From JAAZKA01 sp034926225 (GTDB lineage: Bacteria > Bacillota > Clostridia > Oscillospirales > QAMX01), in the NCBI GenBank assembly GCA_034926225.1, contig JAYFRF010000008.1, positions 1 through 64,000 of the forward strand: DNA of 64,000 nucleotides. Direction: 5' to 3'. This document shows positions 34,584 through 43,735 of this stretch, piece after piece. Position 1 is the first letter of the stretch, and every line of letters starts with the position of its first letter. The notes below the pieces were generated by a model. That model worked only from the letters and a program-made list of their open reading frames with translations. It did not search any database and had not been told where the DNA came from. The position numbers were made by a program, and so were the translations under genes.

Positions 34584-34701
34584 AAATATCCTCCCTTTCG
34601 CATAATTATTCCCCGTAGCTATAGTGACCCCATATAGGAGGGGAAATTATATTGTATTAATCATACACGAAATCCCCCAAAAAAGCAACCAACATTCCGA
34701 C

Positions 34702-34730
34702 AAAAAACGGAGAGCAAGTGCTCTCCGTTT
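34702..34730 (-). terminator. Terminator of the oxidoreductase gene
   Basis: On the minus strand a 12-base perfect stem AAACGGAGAGCA / TGCTCTCCGTTT runs into TTTTTT. It lies 55 bases after the oxidoreductase stop. Confidence 0.85.
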
Positions 34731-34784
34731 GTCACATACCGCTCAAAGCGATATCCCCGATGAAAAAATATGCAAAGGCTCTGC

Positions 34785-35819
34785 TTAAGCATCAGGCGTC
34801 AGCTGATGGCAGCGGTCAATGATCTCCATGACGCGCAGCGTATCGGCGACGGGCACCAATGGCTCTTTATCCTCCGCGTAATACGCGTAACAGGCGTCAT
34901 AGAAGCTCCTTGCGTCCTCCGAGCGAATGGGAAACGCCTGCGTGTGCCACGGCAGCGGCGGGTCCTGGCTGTACTTACGGCCCTTAGCGATCAGCGCGTC
35001 GGAGACTTCCAACGGCGGCAGCTCCTCGGGCACCAGATACTTCACGGTGAACTGCAGACCGCCCTCCGGCGTCTGCTCGACGATCGCGGCACCGAGTGTC
35101 CCGAAAATCTGCCACGGCGTGATCGGGAACGCCGCCGCTTGATTGATATCGATATCGATGGTCATGTTTTCGTCTGTCTTCATCAGTACCTTCACCACAT
35201 CATCCGCGTCCCCCAGGGATACCGCGCGCTGCCGGTGGCAGGTGATATCGGCGATCTGGGCGCCCGTCAGATACAGCATCTGATCGATATAGTGTGCACC
35301 GTAGTTATTCAACATACCGCCGCCGTACTTAGTGAAGGCCTGCCAGTCGCTGCGGCGGTTATAACCGGAGTTCGCACGCTTGATCATGTAGACACGCCCC
35401 AGCAGCCCGCTTTCCAGCACCCGCTTTGCCACTACCGCTTCCGCAGTCACCCGATGCGGCTGATAGATCATCAGCTTCCTGCCGCATGCCGCGGCACAGT
35501 CCGCGATTTCCCGTGCTTCCTCTATATTCACCGCCATCGGCTTATCGAGGAACACATTCGCACCCGCATGAAATGCTTCGATCGCATGTTGTTTATGTAA
35601 ATGCGTCGGCGACGCGATGACGACCAGCTCCGGCTTCTCTTTTTGCAGCATTTCCTGATAATCCGTATATCCGTCCACGCCGTAGGTCTGCTTTGCCTCG
35701 GCCAGCCGGTCAACGCTGGTATCCACGACAATTACGGGAGAAAATCCCCCGCGTTTCGTCAGTTCCGGCAGGTGGAATCCCCAGCCGATTCGCCCAAGTC
35801 CGATTAATGCAGTTTTCAT
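34785..35819 (-). CDS. Gfo/Idh/MocA family NAD(P)-dependent oxidoreductase
   Basis: 344 aa. N-terminal Rossmann fold with GLGRIGWGFHLPEL, then the EKP-type loop conserved as VFLDKPMAVNIEEA. The C-terminal alpha/beta domain includes YGAHYIDQMLYLTG, where the His of G-x-H-x-x-D is a usual catalytic residue. Family members oxidise or epimerise sugars, inositols or biliverdin. CGGAGG precedes the start. It is monocistronic, with promoter and terminator in place. The substrate is unknown; a sugar role is in keeping with the region. Confidence 0.85.
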   Translation of the reverse strand: MKTALIGLGRIGWGFHLPELTKRGGFSPVIVVDTSVDRLAEAKQTYGVDGYTDYQEMLQKEKPELVVIASPTHLHKQHAIEAFHAGANVFLDKPMAVNIEEAREIADCAAACGRKLMIYQPHRVTAEAVVAKRVLESGLLGRVYMIKRANSGYNRRSDWQAFTKYGGGMLNNYGAHYIDQMLYLTGAQIADITCHRQRAVSLGDADDVVKVLMKTDENMTIDIDINQAAAFPITPWQIFGTLGAAIVEQTPEGGLQFTVKYLVPEELPPLEVSDALIAKGRKYSQDPPLPWHTQAFPIRSEDARSFYDACYAYYAEDKEPLVPVADTLRVMEIIDRCHQLTPDA

Positions 35820-35848
35820 GATACGCCTCCGTGAAAATTGATACGCTG

Positions 35849-35877
35849 ATTATACTGCAATGTTCCGCTTTTGTAAA
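35849..35877 (-). promoter_or_regulatory. SigA promoter of the oxidoreductase gene
   Basis: On the minus strand TTTACA (35877-35872), 17-base spacer, TATAAT (35854-35849). It is back-to-back with the promoter of the divergent YhhN-family gene, only 7 bases apart. Confidence 0.7.
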
Positions 35878-35884
35878 GTATGGA

Positions 35885-35913
35885 TTGCATTTTCTACTCT
35901 CCAATGCTATACT
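35885..35913 (+). promoter_or_regulatory. SigA promoter of the YhhN-family gene
   Basis: TTGCAT (35885-35890), 17-base spacer, TATACT (35908-35913). Confidence 0.7.
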
Positions 35914-35966
35914 ATACTTAAAAACTTTCCCGATACGCAAACCATGACTGCGGAGGGTGACATTCC

Positions 35967-36593
35967 GTGGATAACTATTTTCGCTTTATCAAAGGCATCC
36001 CGGGCGCTTTTATACTGACCGTTTTAATGAGCTTTTTTGCGCTGCTATTGGCACTGATTTTTCGCACTCCCTCACGCTGGCTGATCTTCGCCGCTATGCT
36101 TTTATCCTCTCTGGGCGATTTTACCCTGATGCGGGATTTCACCGGCATCTTCCGGTCGCTGCCGTTTGACAAGTTATACCTCGGTGCGGCGTTTTTTCTC
36201 CTCGCGCACCTCCTCTATATCACCGCATTCACATACCTCCTGCGATCCGGCGGCTACCGCCTATGGAATGCCGGTTTTTGCATTGGAATCGCTTTATTTT
36301 GTATCGCTTTTACCGTAATTCTGTATTCTTATATCCATAATCGCCCGCGCAATCCCACACTCCTCATCACCGCGCTGCTCTACCTCGTCGTGATCTCATT
36401 CCTCTGCGCCTTGATCGGCTCCTATGGCTTCTGGGCCGGTTCCCGCCGGTATCTCGCGGTGCTCGGCTCCGTTTCCTTCTTTGTCTCCGACTTTATCATT
36501 GCGCTTGGCGTCTTTCGTATCACCAATGCGTACGACCGCCTGATCTGGTGGTTCTATCCCATCGGACAGATCCTTCTGATTCTTGGCGGATAA
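35967..36593 (+). CDS. YhhN family membrane protein (lysoplasmalogenase-like)
   Basis: 208 aa with about eight membrane spans. Family landmarks are the conserved Gly-Asp pair in LSSLGDFTLM, the LGAAFFLLAHLLYITAF helix, the GSVSFFVSDFIIALG helix with its conserved Ser-Asp, and YPIGQILLILG at the C-terminus. Eukaryotic TMEM86 relatives hydrolyse the vinyl ether bond of lysoplasmalogens; plasmalogens occur in anaerobic Clostridia, so that role is plausible. Starts at GTG 35967 behind GGAGGGTGA. Confidence 0.75.
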   Translation: MDNYFRFIKGIPGAFILTVLMSFFALLLALIFRTPSRWLIFAAMLLSSLGDFTLMRDFTGIFRSLPFDKLYLGAAFFLLAHLLYITAFTYLLRSGGYRLWNAGFCIGIALFCIAFTVILYSYIHNRPRNPTLLITALLYLVVISFLCALIGSYGFWAGSRRYLAVLGSVSFFVSDFIIALGVFRITNAYDRLIWWFYPIGQILLILGG

Positions 36594-36637
36594 ATGTATA
36601 ATAACATGGCCATAATCACCGAAAAGAGGTCTGTATC

Positions 36638-38107
36638 ATGAAATTTTTACCCAGGACCACCCCCGAGTCTGTCGGTATCCGCAGCTCGGACATCCTCCGC
36701 TTTATCGAACGCCTGTCCGAAAACGAGCCGTTCGAGGAGCCGCACGGTTTTCTCCTCCTCCGTCACGGTCAGTGCGTCGCCGAAGGCTATTTTGCGCCTT
36801 TCACCGCCGATTCGCGTCACTCCCTTTTCTCCGTATCCAAGAGTATCATTTCCACGGCCATAGGCTTTGCCGTGCAGGAAAACCTGCTGACCCTCGAGGA
36901 TCGGATCGCGGATTTTTTCCCCGAATACCTCCCGCAAACGTCAGCGCCCGCGTTTTCCCGCATGACCATTCGGCATATCCTGATGATGGCCACCGGGCAG
37001 CAGGGCGTGGGTGTCCATATGACCCTCCGTGGCGTCGAGCGTGGCATTCCGGAAGCCTTCTTCCGTGCGTCTTTCCTCGACGAGCCGGGGCAGACCTTCC
37101 GTTACTCCAGCGCCGCCACCTATATGCTCTCCCTCCTGATCGCGAGGCTCACAGGCCAGGACGTCGTCGAATACCTGACCCCACGCCTCTTTCAGCCGCT
37201 CGGGATCGAGCCTCCCTTTGCACGCCGCTGCCCCGACGGGATCATCCTCGGCTATACAGGCATGCGCATGACCCTGAGGGAGCTCGCGCTCTTTGGGCAG
37301 TTTTATCTCCAACGCGGTATGTGGGAGGGCCGTCAGCTTTTGGACGCTGCCTGGTTCGATCTTGCCACGCAAAAGCAGATCGATACCGGCGAATCCGCAA
37401 CCGGCGGCGAGTGGTCCCAGGGCTACTGCTTCCAGTTCTGGCGCGGTACGCACAATACCTTCCGTTTCTGCGGCGCGCATGGGCAGATGTGCATCGTCAG
37501 CCCCGACCGCGACCTCGTCTGCGTCCTCCAGTCCGGTTACGACAACCGCGTCCTGCAGTACGTCGTCGATGCCTTTTATTCGACCATCTGGGACGGTATG
37601 GATGCCGCACAGTCCGGTGTCCTGCCGGAAGACCCGGATATGCGAAAAAGGCTTGAGAAAACGCTCGCCGGTCTGATGCTGCCCACCGTTTCATCGAATT
37701 TCTCCCCCTTAACCTCCCTCTTGAACGGCGCGGTTTACACCTCCGACAACGGTGACATCGCGTCCGTGTCCATCCGCTTTTCAAGCGGCGTCTGCCTGCT
37801 CACGGTCACCTACCGCGACGGCGCCCCCGCCACCCTCGCATCGGGGATGGGCCGCCCGATGGAAGCCGTCTCCACCCTCGCCGATCACTATTCCATCGAG
37901 CCTGCCGATAAAGACCCGACACAAAGCTACGCCTACTGGGAAGCGACCCGCGAGCTCCGCATCGTCGCGCGCGTCGTCCCCACGCCGACGGTCATCACCG
38001 CCGCGCTGTCCTTTAGGGGTGACGACACGCTCGAAATGCATCTGCGCAGTTATCGCGGTGAGTGCGACGATGGGTATATTTTTACAGGAAAGCGCCGCGC
38101 GTTTTAG
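36638..38107 (+). CDS. Beta-lactamase-fold serine hydrolase
   Basis: 489 aa. Class C beta-lactamase/DD-peptidase-like domain (about residues 10-320): nucleophile motif S65-V-S-K68 in LFSVSKSII, a Tyr in FRYSSAATYML at the position of Y-x-N (here Y-S-S), and HGQMCIVSPDRDLVCVLQS near the KTG-like strand. No signal peptide is seen, so it is probably cytoplasmic. The C-terminal 160 residues form a further beta-rich domain. Family members are esterases, amidases or D-aminopeptidases; the substrate is unknown. Confidence 0.8.
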   Translation: MKFLPRTTPESVGIRSSDILRFIERLSENEPFEEPHGFLLLRHGQCVAEGYFAPFTADSRHSLFSVSKSIISTAIGFAVQENLLTLEDRIADFFPEYLPQTSAPAFSRMTIRHILMMATGQQGVGVHMTLRGVERGIPEAFFRASFLDEPGQTFRYSSAATYMLSLLIARLTGQDVVEYLTPRLFQPLGIEPPFARRCPDGIILGYTGMRMTLRELALFGQFYLQRGMWEGRQLLDAAWFDLATQKQIDTGESATGGEWSQGYCFQFWRGTHNTFRFCGAHGQMCIVSPDRDLVCVLQSGYDNRVLQYVVDAFYSTIWDGMDAAQSGVLPEDPDMRKRLEKTLAGLMLPTVSSNFSPLTSLLNGAVYTSDNGDIASVSIRFSSGVCLLTVTYRDGAPATLASGMGRPMEAVSTLADHYSIEPADKDPTQSYAYWEATRELRIVARVVPTPTVITAALSFRGDDTLEMHLRSYRGECDDGYIFTGKRRAF

Positions 38108-38119
38108 TGAGAATACCGC

Positions 38120-38148
38120 TTGCAATCTGCGCGATGGTATGGTACACT
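38120..38148 (+). promoter_or_regulatory. SigA promoter of the glycine cleavage operon
   Basis: TTGCAA (38120-38125), 17-base spacer, TACACT (38143-38148), about 25 bases before the riboswitch. Confidence 0.65.
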
Positions 38149-38171
38149 ACGCTTACAATTGATCGTCAATA

Positions 38172-38374
38172 GAAGATTGCGGGAGAGCGCCGCCGGTATA
38201 AACCGGCAGCCGCCGAAGGGGACAAAAACTCTCAGGCAAAAGGACCGTTTTCGGATGACGCTCCGGAAAGCATCGTTTATGATGCGCCGAAGAAGCAAGC
38301 GCAAAATTATTTTTGCGTGAATCTTTCAGGTTTTGGACGGAGACAGATCGTGTGACAGCACGGTTTGTCTCCGT
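38172..38374 (+). ncRNA. Tandem glycine riboswitch with terminator-like platform
   Basis: Two glycine aptamers in series. The first has GCGGGAGAG, GCCGCCGAAGGGG and CTCTCAGGCAAAAGGACCG; the second has GCTCCGGAAAGC, GCCGAAGAAGCAA, AATCTTTCAGGT and GGACGGAG. After them ACGGAGACA (38337-38345) can pair with TGTCTCCGT (38366-38374). The first of these arms belongs to the closing helix of aptamer 2, so ligand binding should compete with the hairpin. The operon it precedes breaks down glycine, so it is expected to be an ON switch. Confidence 0.92.
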
Positions 38375-38404
38375 GTTGTCATATTTAAGGAGGTTTTTTA
38401 GTGC

Positions 38405-39472
38405 ATGAAGACTCCCCTGTATGAAACCCACCTGCGCTACGGTGGCCGCATCGTTGATTTTGCCGGATGGGAACTGCCCGTGCAGTTTTCCGGTGTGATC
38501 GCCGAGCACAAGGCCGTCCGCGAGGCCTGCGGCCTGTTCGACGTGTCTCACATGGGCGAACTTGTCCTCACAGGCACCGACGTCTTTGCAAATCTCGATT
38601 TTCTGCTCCCGAACTCCTACGCCGACATGCCCGCGCTCTCCTGCCGCTATAGTCCCATGTGTACCCCGGACGGCGGCATCGTTGACGATATCATCGTCTA
38701 CAAATTCACCGATACCTATGTGATGATCGTCGTCAACGCCTCCAACACCCAAAAGGACGCAGACTGGATCGCGGCCCATCTCTCCGGCGACGCCGTACTG
38801 CAGAACATCAGCCCTTACATGGCGCAGCTCGCCGTACAGGGCCCCCTTGCGCTCTCCGTTTTGTCAAAGCTCTGCGATCAAAGCTTACTTCCCGTGAAAA
38901 ATTACACTTTCGCCCAACGGATCCCCGTCGCCGGAATCCCCTGTCTTGTCTCCCGCACCGGTTATACCGGTGAGGACGGCTTTGAGCTATATCTCTCCCC
39001 CGCCGACGCGCCCGCTTTATGGGACGCGCTGGTAAACGCCGGTGCTCTCCCCTGCGGTCTCGGCGCGCGCGATACGCTGCGTCTCGAAGCCGCCATGCCG
39101 CTTTACGGACACGAACTTTCCGACACGATTTCCCCGCTAGAGGCCGGCCTTTCCCGCTTTGTCAGGCTCGATAAGCCCGATTTTATCGGAAAAGACGCCA
39201 TCGCGGCCCGCGGGGCGCCCCGCCGCCGCATCGGTCTGCACATCACGGGACGCGGCATCGCCCGCGAAGGCTTCCCTGTCACGGCAAACGATACCGAGAT
39301 CGGTCATGTCACCTCCGGCACCCACTGCCCCACCCTCGGCGGCGCGTATGCAATGGCGCTGGTCGACGCAGCCTTTACCGCACCCGGCACGACCCTGCAA
39401 GTCATCATCCGGGAGAAACCCGTCGACGCCGTTGTCGTCAAGCTTCCCTTTTATAAGCGTTCTAGAAAGTAA
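38405..39472 (+). CDS. gcvT: Glycine cleavage system aminomethyltransferase (T protein)
   Basis: 355 aa. It transfers the methylene group from the aminomethyl-lipoyl H protein to tetrahydrofolate, releasing ammonia. Family landmarks: VDFAGWELPVQFSG, FDVSHMGELVLTG, CRYSPMCTPDGGIVDDIIVY and RTGYTGEDGFELY, and the folate-site Asp in the middle domain. Its start is ATG 38405 with TAAGGAGG 11 bases upstream, right after the glycine riboswitch. First gene of gcvT-H-PA-PB. Confidence 0.95.
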   Translation: MKTPLYETHLRYGGRIVDFAGWELPVQFSGVIAEHKAVREACGLFDVSHMGELVLTGTDVFANLDFLLPNSYADMPALSCRYSPMCTPDGGIVDDIIVYKFTDTYVMIVVNASNTQKDADWIAAHLSGDAVLQNISPYMAQLAVQGPLALSVLSKLCDQSLLPVKNYTFAQRIPVAGIPCLVSRTGYTGEDGFELYLSPADAPALWDALVNAGALPCGLGARDTLRLEAAMPLYGHELSDTISPLEAGLSRFVRLDKPDFIGKDAIAARGAPRRRIGLHITGRGIAREGFPVTANDTEIGHVTSGTHCPTLGGAYAMALVDAAFTAPGTTLQVIIREKPVDAVVVKLPFYKRSRK

Positions 39473-39493
39473 TATATTACGGAGGTTTTTGTG

Positions 39494-39868
39494 ATGAATA
39501 TTCCGAATTCTCTTCTTTACTCGAAGTCTCATGAATGGGTGTCCGACAAACGCGGCACCGTGAAGATCGGCATCACCGACCACGCGCAGGAAGCCTTGGG
39601 CGATATCGTCTTCATCAATCTGCCTGCCGTCGGCGACACTGTCACAAAAGGTTCGTCCTTCGCCGACATCGAATCCGTCAAGGCCGTCTCCGAAGTCTAC
39701 AGCCCCGTCTCCGGTACCATCGTCGCCGTGAACGCCGACCTCGCCGACTCCCCCGAGAAGATCAACGAAGCACCCTACGATGCGTGGATGATCGAGGTCG
39801 AGGTCACCGACACCGAGGAGCTGCTCGATGCCGCCGCCTACGCAAAGGTTGTCGAGGAGGAAGCGTAA
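39494..39868 (+). CDS. gcvH: Glycine cleavage system H protein
   Basis: 124 aa lipoyl carrier. Hammerhead fold with SKSHEWV, IGITDHAQEALGDIVFI and the lipoylation site ESVKAVSEV (modified Lys in the centre), then ISPEKIN-like DSPEKINEAPY. It shuttles the aminomethyl group between P, T and L proteins. ATG 39494 has GGAGG 8 bases upstream and is preferred to GTG 39491. Its stop overlaps the start of gcvPA (TAATG). Confidence 0.95.
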   Translation: MNIPNSLLYSKSHEWVSDKRGTVKIGITDHAQEALGDIVFINLPAVGDTVTKGSSFADIESVKAVSEVYSPVSGTIVAVNADLADSPEKINEAPYDAWMIEVEVTDTEELLDAAAYAKVVEEEA

Positions 39869-41199
39869 TGTCCTACATTCCGCAGACCGACTCAGACAGG
39901 CGTGCCATGCTAGACACCGTCGGCGCGCCCGATATCCGCGCGCTCTATGCCTCCGTACCGGACGAAGTCTATCTCACCACACCCTTAAACCTCCCCGAAG
40001 GCTGCTCCGAGCAGCAGGTCGGCTGCCGTATGCGTACATTAGCGCGCGCCAATGTACGCTATGAGTCCATCTTCCGCGGAGCCGGCACGTATCATCACTA
40101 TATCCCCGAGATCGTCCGCCGCGTCGTGACAAAGGAAGAATTCGTCACCGCCTACACCCCCTATCAACCCGAGGTCAGTCAGGGACTTCTCCAGTCCATC
40201 TTCGAATATCAAACCATGATCTGCCGCCTGACAGGGATGGATACGTCCAACGCCTCCGTTTACGACGGCGCGACTGCAGCCGCGGAAGCCGCCGCTATGT
40301 GCCGGGAACGCAACCGTGCGGGCGTCCTGATCTCCGAAACCGTCCATCCGCAGGTGCGCGAGGTCGTCGCGACCTATTGCCGCGCCGCAACAGGCGAAGA
40401 ACCCATCCTCATCCCGTCAAAGGATGGCGTGACCGATACCCGCACGCTTGAAGCTTTGCTCAGCGCGGGAAGCGCCTGTGTGATCACCCAGCAGCCCAAC
40501 TACTACGGCTGCTTTGAGGATGCCGGTAAAATCGCCGCGCTTACCCATGCCGCCGGCGCGAAATACATCCTTTCGTCAAATCCCATTTCCCTTGCAGCCT
40601 GCAAGTCTCCAGCCGAGTACGGCGCGGATATTGCCGTCGGCGACGGGCAGCCCTTGGGTATCCCTCTGTCCTACGGCGGCCCCACCTTCGGCTTCATGGC
40701 CTGCCGCGCCGCGCTGACCCGCCGCTTGCCCGGCCGTATTGTCGGCGAAACCGTCGACGCCAAAGGACGCCGCTGCTTCGTCCTCACCCTGCAGGCGCGT
40801 GAGCAGCACATCCGCCGCGAAAAGGCGCAAAGCAACATCTGCTCGAACGAAGCCCTCTGCGCGATGACCGCCGCTGTCTACATGGCCGCCATGGGGGCCG
40901 AAGGGCTCCGCCGCGCCGCCGCCCTCTCCATGCGCGGCGCGAAACGTCTCGCGGACGCGCTCACTACCCTCCCCGGCGTGACGCTTCCCTATGCCGCCCC
41001 CTTCTTCGATGAATTCATTACCCTTCTCCCCTGCGACGCCGACCGGGTTCTTCGCGTGCTCGAAGCCGAGCATATCCTCGGCGGTCTGCCGCTCATCATC
41101 GACGGCAAGCCCGCTCTCCTCTGGTGCGTCACGGAGGAAAATACCGACGCGGAAATCGACCGCGTCGCGGAACTCGTCGGAAAGGCGGTGCATGCATGA
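39868..41199 (+). CDS. gcvPA: Glycine decarboxylase (P protein) subunit 1
   Basis: 443 aa, the usual length for the N-terminal half of split P proteins. Patterns include YIPQTDSDRRAML, FRGAGTYHHYIP, PYQPEVSQGLLQSIFEYQTM, SVYDGATAAAEAAAM and EKAQSNICSNEAL. Together with GcvPB it decarboxylates glycine with pyridoxal phosphate. The ATG is inside the overlapping TAATG of gcvH, and the longer frame upstream is rejected because it lies over gcvH. It overlaps gcvPB by 4 bases. Confidence 0.95.
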   Translation: MSYIPQTDSDRRAMLDTVGAPDIRALYASVPDEVYLTTPLNLPEGCSEQQVGCRMRTLARANVRYESIFRGAGTYHHYIPEIVRRVVTKEEFVTAYTPYQPEVSQGLLQSIFEYQTMICRLTGMDTSNASVYDGATAAAEAAAMCRERNRAGVLISETVHPQVREVVATYCRAATGEEPILIPSKDGVTDTRTLEALLSAGSACVITQQPNYYGCFEDAGKIAALTHAAGAKYILSSNPISLAACKSPAEYGADIAVGDGQPLGIPLSYGGPTFGFMACRAALTRRLPGRIVGETVDAKGRRCFVLTLQAREQHIRREKAQSNICSNEALCAMTAAVYMAAMGAEGLRRAAALSMRGAKRLADALTTLPGVTLPYAAPFFDEFITLLPCDADRVLRVLEAEHILGGLPLIIDGKPALLWCVTEENTDAEIDRVAELVGKAVHA

Positions 41200-42620
41200 A
41201 GCTGCTCTTTGAAGAATGTTTACAAGGTTATGTCAATTCCTATCTTCCCGACTGCGCGTCGTCCGTACCCGCCGCTTTTGCCCGTACGGAAGCGCCGAAG
41301 CTCCCCGAGGTGCCCGAGGTCACGATCGACCGTCATTATACCGCTCTCGCCTCCCAGACACGCGGCGTTAACGCGGGATTCTATCCGTTAGGTTCCTGCA
41401 CGATGAAGTATAACCCCGCCGCGAACGAAGCCTATGCCGCGCTTCCCGGCTTTGCCGATACGCACCCGCTGGCGCCGGAAACTTCCGTGCAAGGCTGTCT
41501 TGAGGTGCTGTGGCTCGCCCAGCGGATGCTTTGCGAGATCTGCGGAATGGACGACTTCACGATGCAGCCCGCTGCCGGCGCGCACGGTGAGTTTACGGGG
41601 CTCCTGCTGATCAAGGCTTACCACGCTTCCCGCGGCGATACCGCCCGTACGAAAATCCTCGTTCCCGACTCCGCGCACGGCACCAATCCCGCAAGCGCCG
41701 CGATGGCGGGATTCACCATTGTGAACGTTCCCTCCACCGACGAAGGGCTTGTCGATCTTGACCAGCTTGCCGCGTTCGTCGGCCCCGATACCGCAGGCCT
41801 TATGCTCACAAACCCCAACACCGTCGGCTTATTCGACCGCAACATCCTGAAAATCACCGAAATCATCCATGACGCCGGCGGTTTATGCTACTACGACGGC
41901 GCAAACCTCAACGCGGTCATGGGGATCGCCCGCCCCGGCGATATGGGTTTTGACGTCGTGCATGTGAATCTTCACAAAACCTTCTCCACTCCCCATGGCG
42001 GCGGCGGCCCCGGTTCGGGTCCCGTCGGCTGCAAGAGTATTCTGCGCGATTTTCTTCCCGAGGGGCAGGTTGTCCGTACGGAGAGCGGCGCGTTCGAGAC
42101 AGTGACCCCCGCGCGCTCCATCGGCCGCGTCAAGGCCTTCCACGGCAACTTCCTCGTGGTCGTCCGGGCGCTCGCTTACATGCTCTCGCTCGGCGCGAAG
42201 GGTTTGCGTGAAGCCTCCGAGAGTGCGGTGCTCAACGCAAACTATCTTATGCACCGCCTCGCCGATCTCTACAACGTCGCCTTCCCCGGCCCCTGCATGC
42301 ACGAGTTCGTCCTGACGCTCGAGCACATGAAAAGGGAGCAAGGCGTCAGCGCGATGGACGTGGCCAAAGCCCTCATCGATCATGGCATCCATCCGCCGAC
42401 GATGTACTTTCCGCTCATCGTCCACGAAGCGCTGATGTTCGAGCCGACCGAGACGGAAACCCGCGCGTCTCTCGACGAAGCCGCCGACGTGCTGCGCGTG
42501 CTCCATGCCCAGGCGCTCACAGACCCCGAATCGCTGCGTGCGGCTCCGCATACCGCGCCCATCGGCCGTCCGGATGAGACGCAGGCCGCACGCAAGCCTG
42601 TACTCACCTACCAAGGCTGA
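41196..42620 (+). CDS. gcvPB: Glycine decarboxylase (P protein) subunit 2
   Basis: 474 aa. It carries the PLP-binding lysine in HVNLHKTFSTPHGGGGPG, the SAHGTNPASAAMAG stretch and the glycine-rich signature GSGPVG. Together with GcvPA it forms the alpha2beta2 P protein. The start at 41196 overlaps the gcvPA stop (ATGA). No lipoamide dehydrogenase gene follows, so the L protein must be encoded elsewhere. Confidence 0.95.
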   Translation: MKLLFEECLQGYVNSYLPDCASSVPAAFARTEAPKLPEVPEVTIDRHYTALASQTRGVNAGFYPLGSCTMKYNPAANEAYAALPGFADTHPLAPETSVQGCLEVLWLAQRMLCEICGMDDFTMQPAAGAHGEFTGLLLIKAYHASRGDTARTKILVPDSAHGTNPASAAMAGFTIVNVPSTDEGLVDLDQLAAFVGPDTAGLMLTNPNTVGLFDRNILKITEIIHDAGGLCYYDGANLNAVMGIARPGDMGFDVVHVNLHKTFSTPHGGGGPGSGPVGCKSILRDFLPEGQVVRTESGAFETVTPARSIGRVKAFHGNFLVVVRALAYMLSLGAKGLREASESAVLNANYLMHRLADLYNVAFPGPCMHEFVLTLEHMKREQGVSAMDVAKALIDHGIHPPTMYFPLIVHEALMFEPTETETRASLDEAADVLRVLHAQALTDPESLRAAPHTAPIGRPDETQAARKPVLTYQG

Positions 42621-42659
42621 ATGAAGCCCTTGTTCCGTGGAAAGTGAACAGCCCCCTGT

Positions 42660-42702
42660 AAAAAACGGGTAAATTATGACGAAAGTAATCTATCCGTTTT
42701 TT
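42660..42702 (+). terminator. Terminator of the glycine cleavage operon
   Basis: AAAAAACGGGTA pairs with TATCCGTTTTTT around a 20-base loop, ending in a T tract. 40 bases after gcvPB. Confidence 0.65.
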
Positions 42703-42710
42703 GCATATCC

Positions 42711-42739
42711 TTGCATGTAAAAAGCACATATGTTATACT
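42711..42739 (+). promoter_or_regulatory. SigA promoter of the AraC-type regulator
   Basis: TTGCAT (42711-42716), 17-base spacer, TATACT (42734-42739), directly after the terminator of the glycine operon. Confidence 0.75.
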
Positions 42740-42830
42740 TCCTTATGTTGTCCATGATTTATTCGTGCATGGAAAGCAAGGCGACAATATCTTCATTGTG
42801 GTAGTATTAATCTTGAAGGGAGGGAATCTA

Positions 42831-43685
42831 ATGGATTGGCTTGATAATATGAACGCGGCAATAGAATACATCGAAACGCATCTGGCAGATGAAATCTCCT
42901 ATGATCGCGCCGCACAAATCGCCTGTTGTTCGACCTATCACTTCCAGCGGATGTTTTCATACATCACCGGAGTACCGCTATCGGAGTATATCCGACGCAG
43001 AAGGTTGACACTTGCGGCTTTCGAGCTGCAAGCTGGAAATTGTAAAGTTATCGATGCGGCAGTAAAGTACGGATACGAGTCGCCGGAAGCATTCAGCCGA
43101 GCGTTTAAAAAGCTGCACGGTGTCATGCCTGTATCTGCGCGCGATATAGGCGTTTCGCTGAAAGCCTATCCGAAGATGACCCTCTCTATCACAATTAAAG
43201 GAGATGTTGAAATGAAGTATCGCATCACACAGCGAGAGGCGTTTCGTGTGTTCGGCGTTTACGCGGACATTAGCACAAATCAGGAGACTGCGTTTGAACA
43301 AGTTCCGCAGTTTTTCAGAAAGTGCGATGAAGACTTGGTGCCGGACGAGATCAACGAACTTTTAGGCCGTTTTAATGATAATCACACAATCTCAGCGTTG
43401 TACAACCATTCAGAAAACACATTTAAGTACATGCTTTGCCAGTTCTTACCCAAAGGCCTTTCTGTACCGGATAAATTTACGATACTCGATGTTCCTGCGG
43501 CAACATGGGCTGTCTTTGATGTACCCGACTGTGAAATTCAAGCCATGTGGAGACGAATCTGGGCCGAGTGGTTTCCTACCTCCGGATATGAATCGGTGGA
43601 GGGTGTACAATTCGAGATGTATTACGGGTTAGCCAGCCATGAAAATGTCTTCGGAGAAATTTGGATTCCAGTTAAGAAGAAATAA
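42831..43685 (+). CDS. AraC family regulator with GyrI-like effector-binding domain
   Basis: 284 aa. Two AraC helix-turn-helix motifs in residues about 8-105 (YDRAAQIACCSTYHFQRMFS and VIDAAVKYGYESPEAFSRAFKKLHG), followed by a GyrI/BmrR-like small-molecule-binding domain from about residue 125 (YRITQREAFRVFGVYADIS to the end). Rob/SoxS-like proteins of this layout sense drugs or other amphipathic compounds. The start at 42831 has GGGAGGG upstream; an in-frame ATG at 42711 overlaps the promoter. Its target is not visible; the exporter at 16-19.5 kb is a distant candidate only. Confidence 0.88.
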   Translation: MDWLDNMNAAIEYIETHLADEISYDRAAQIACCSTYHFQRMFSYITGVPLSEYIRRRRLTLAAFELQAGNCKVIDAAVKYGYESPEAFSRAFKKLHGVMPVSARDIGVSLKAYPKMTLSITIKGDVEMKYRITQREAFRVFGVYADISTNQETAFEQVPQFFRKCDEDLVPDEINELLGRFNDNHTISALYNHSENTFKYMLCQFLPKGLSVPDKFTILDVPAATWAVFDVPDCEIQAMWRRIWAEWFPTSGYESVEGVQFEMYYGLASHENVFGEIWIPVKKK

Positions 43686-43735
43686 TCTTATCTTTCAGTA
43701 TAACCATAAAAAAAGATAGCTATAGAAATGGATTG

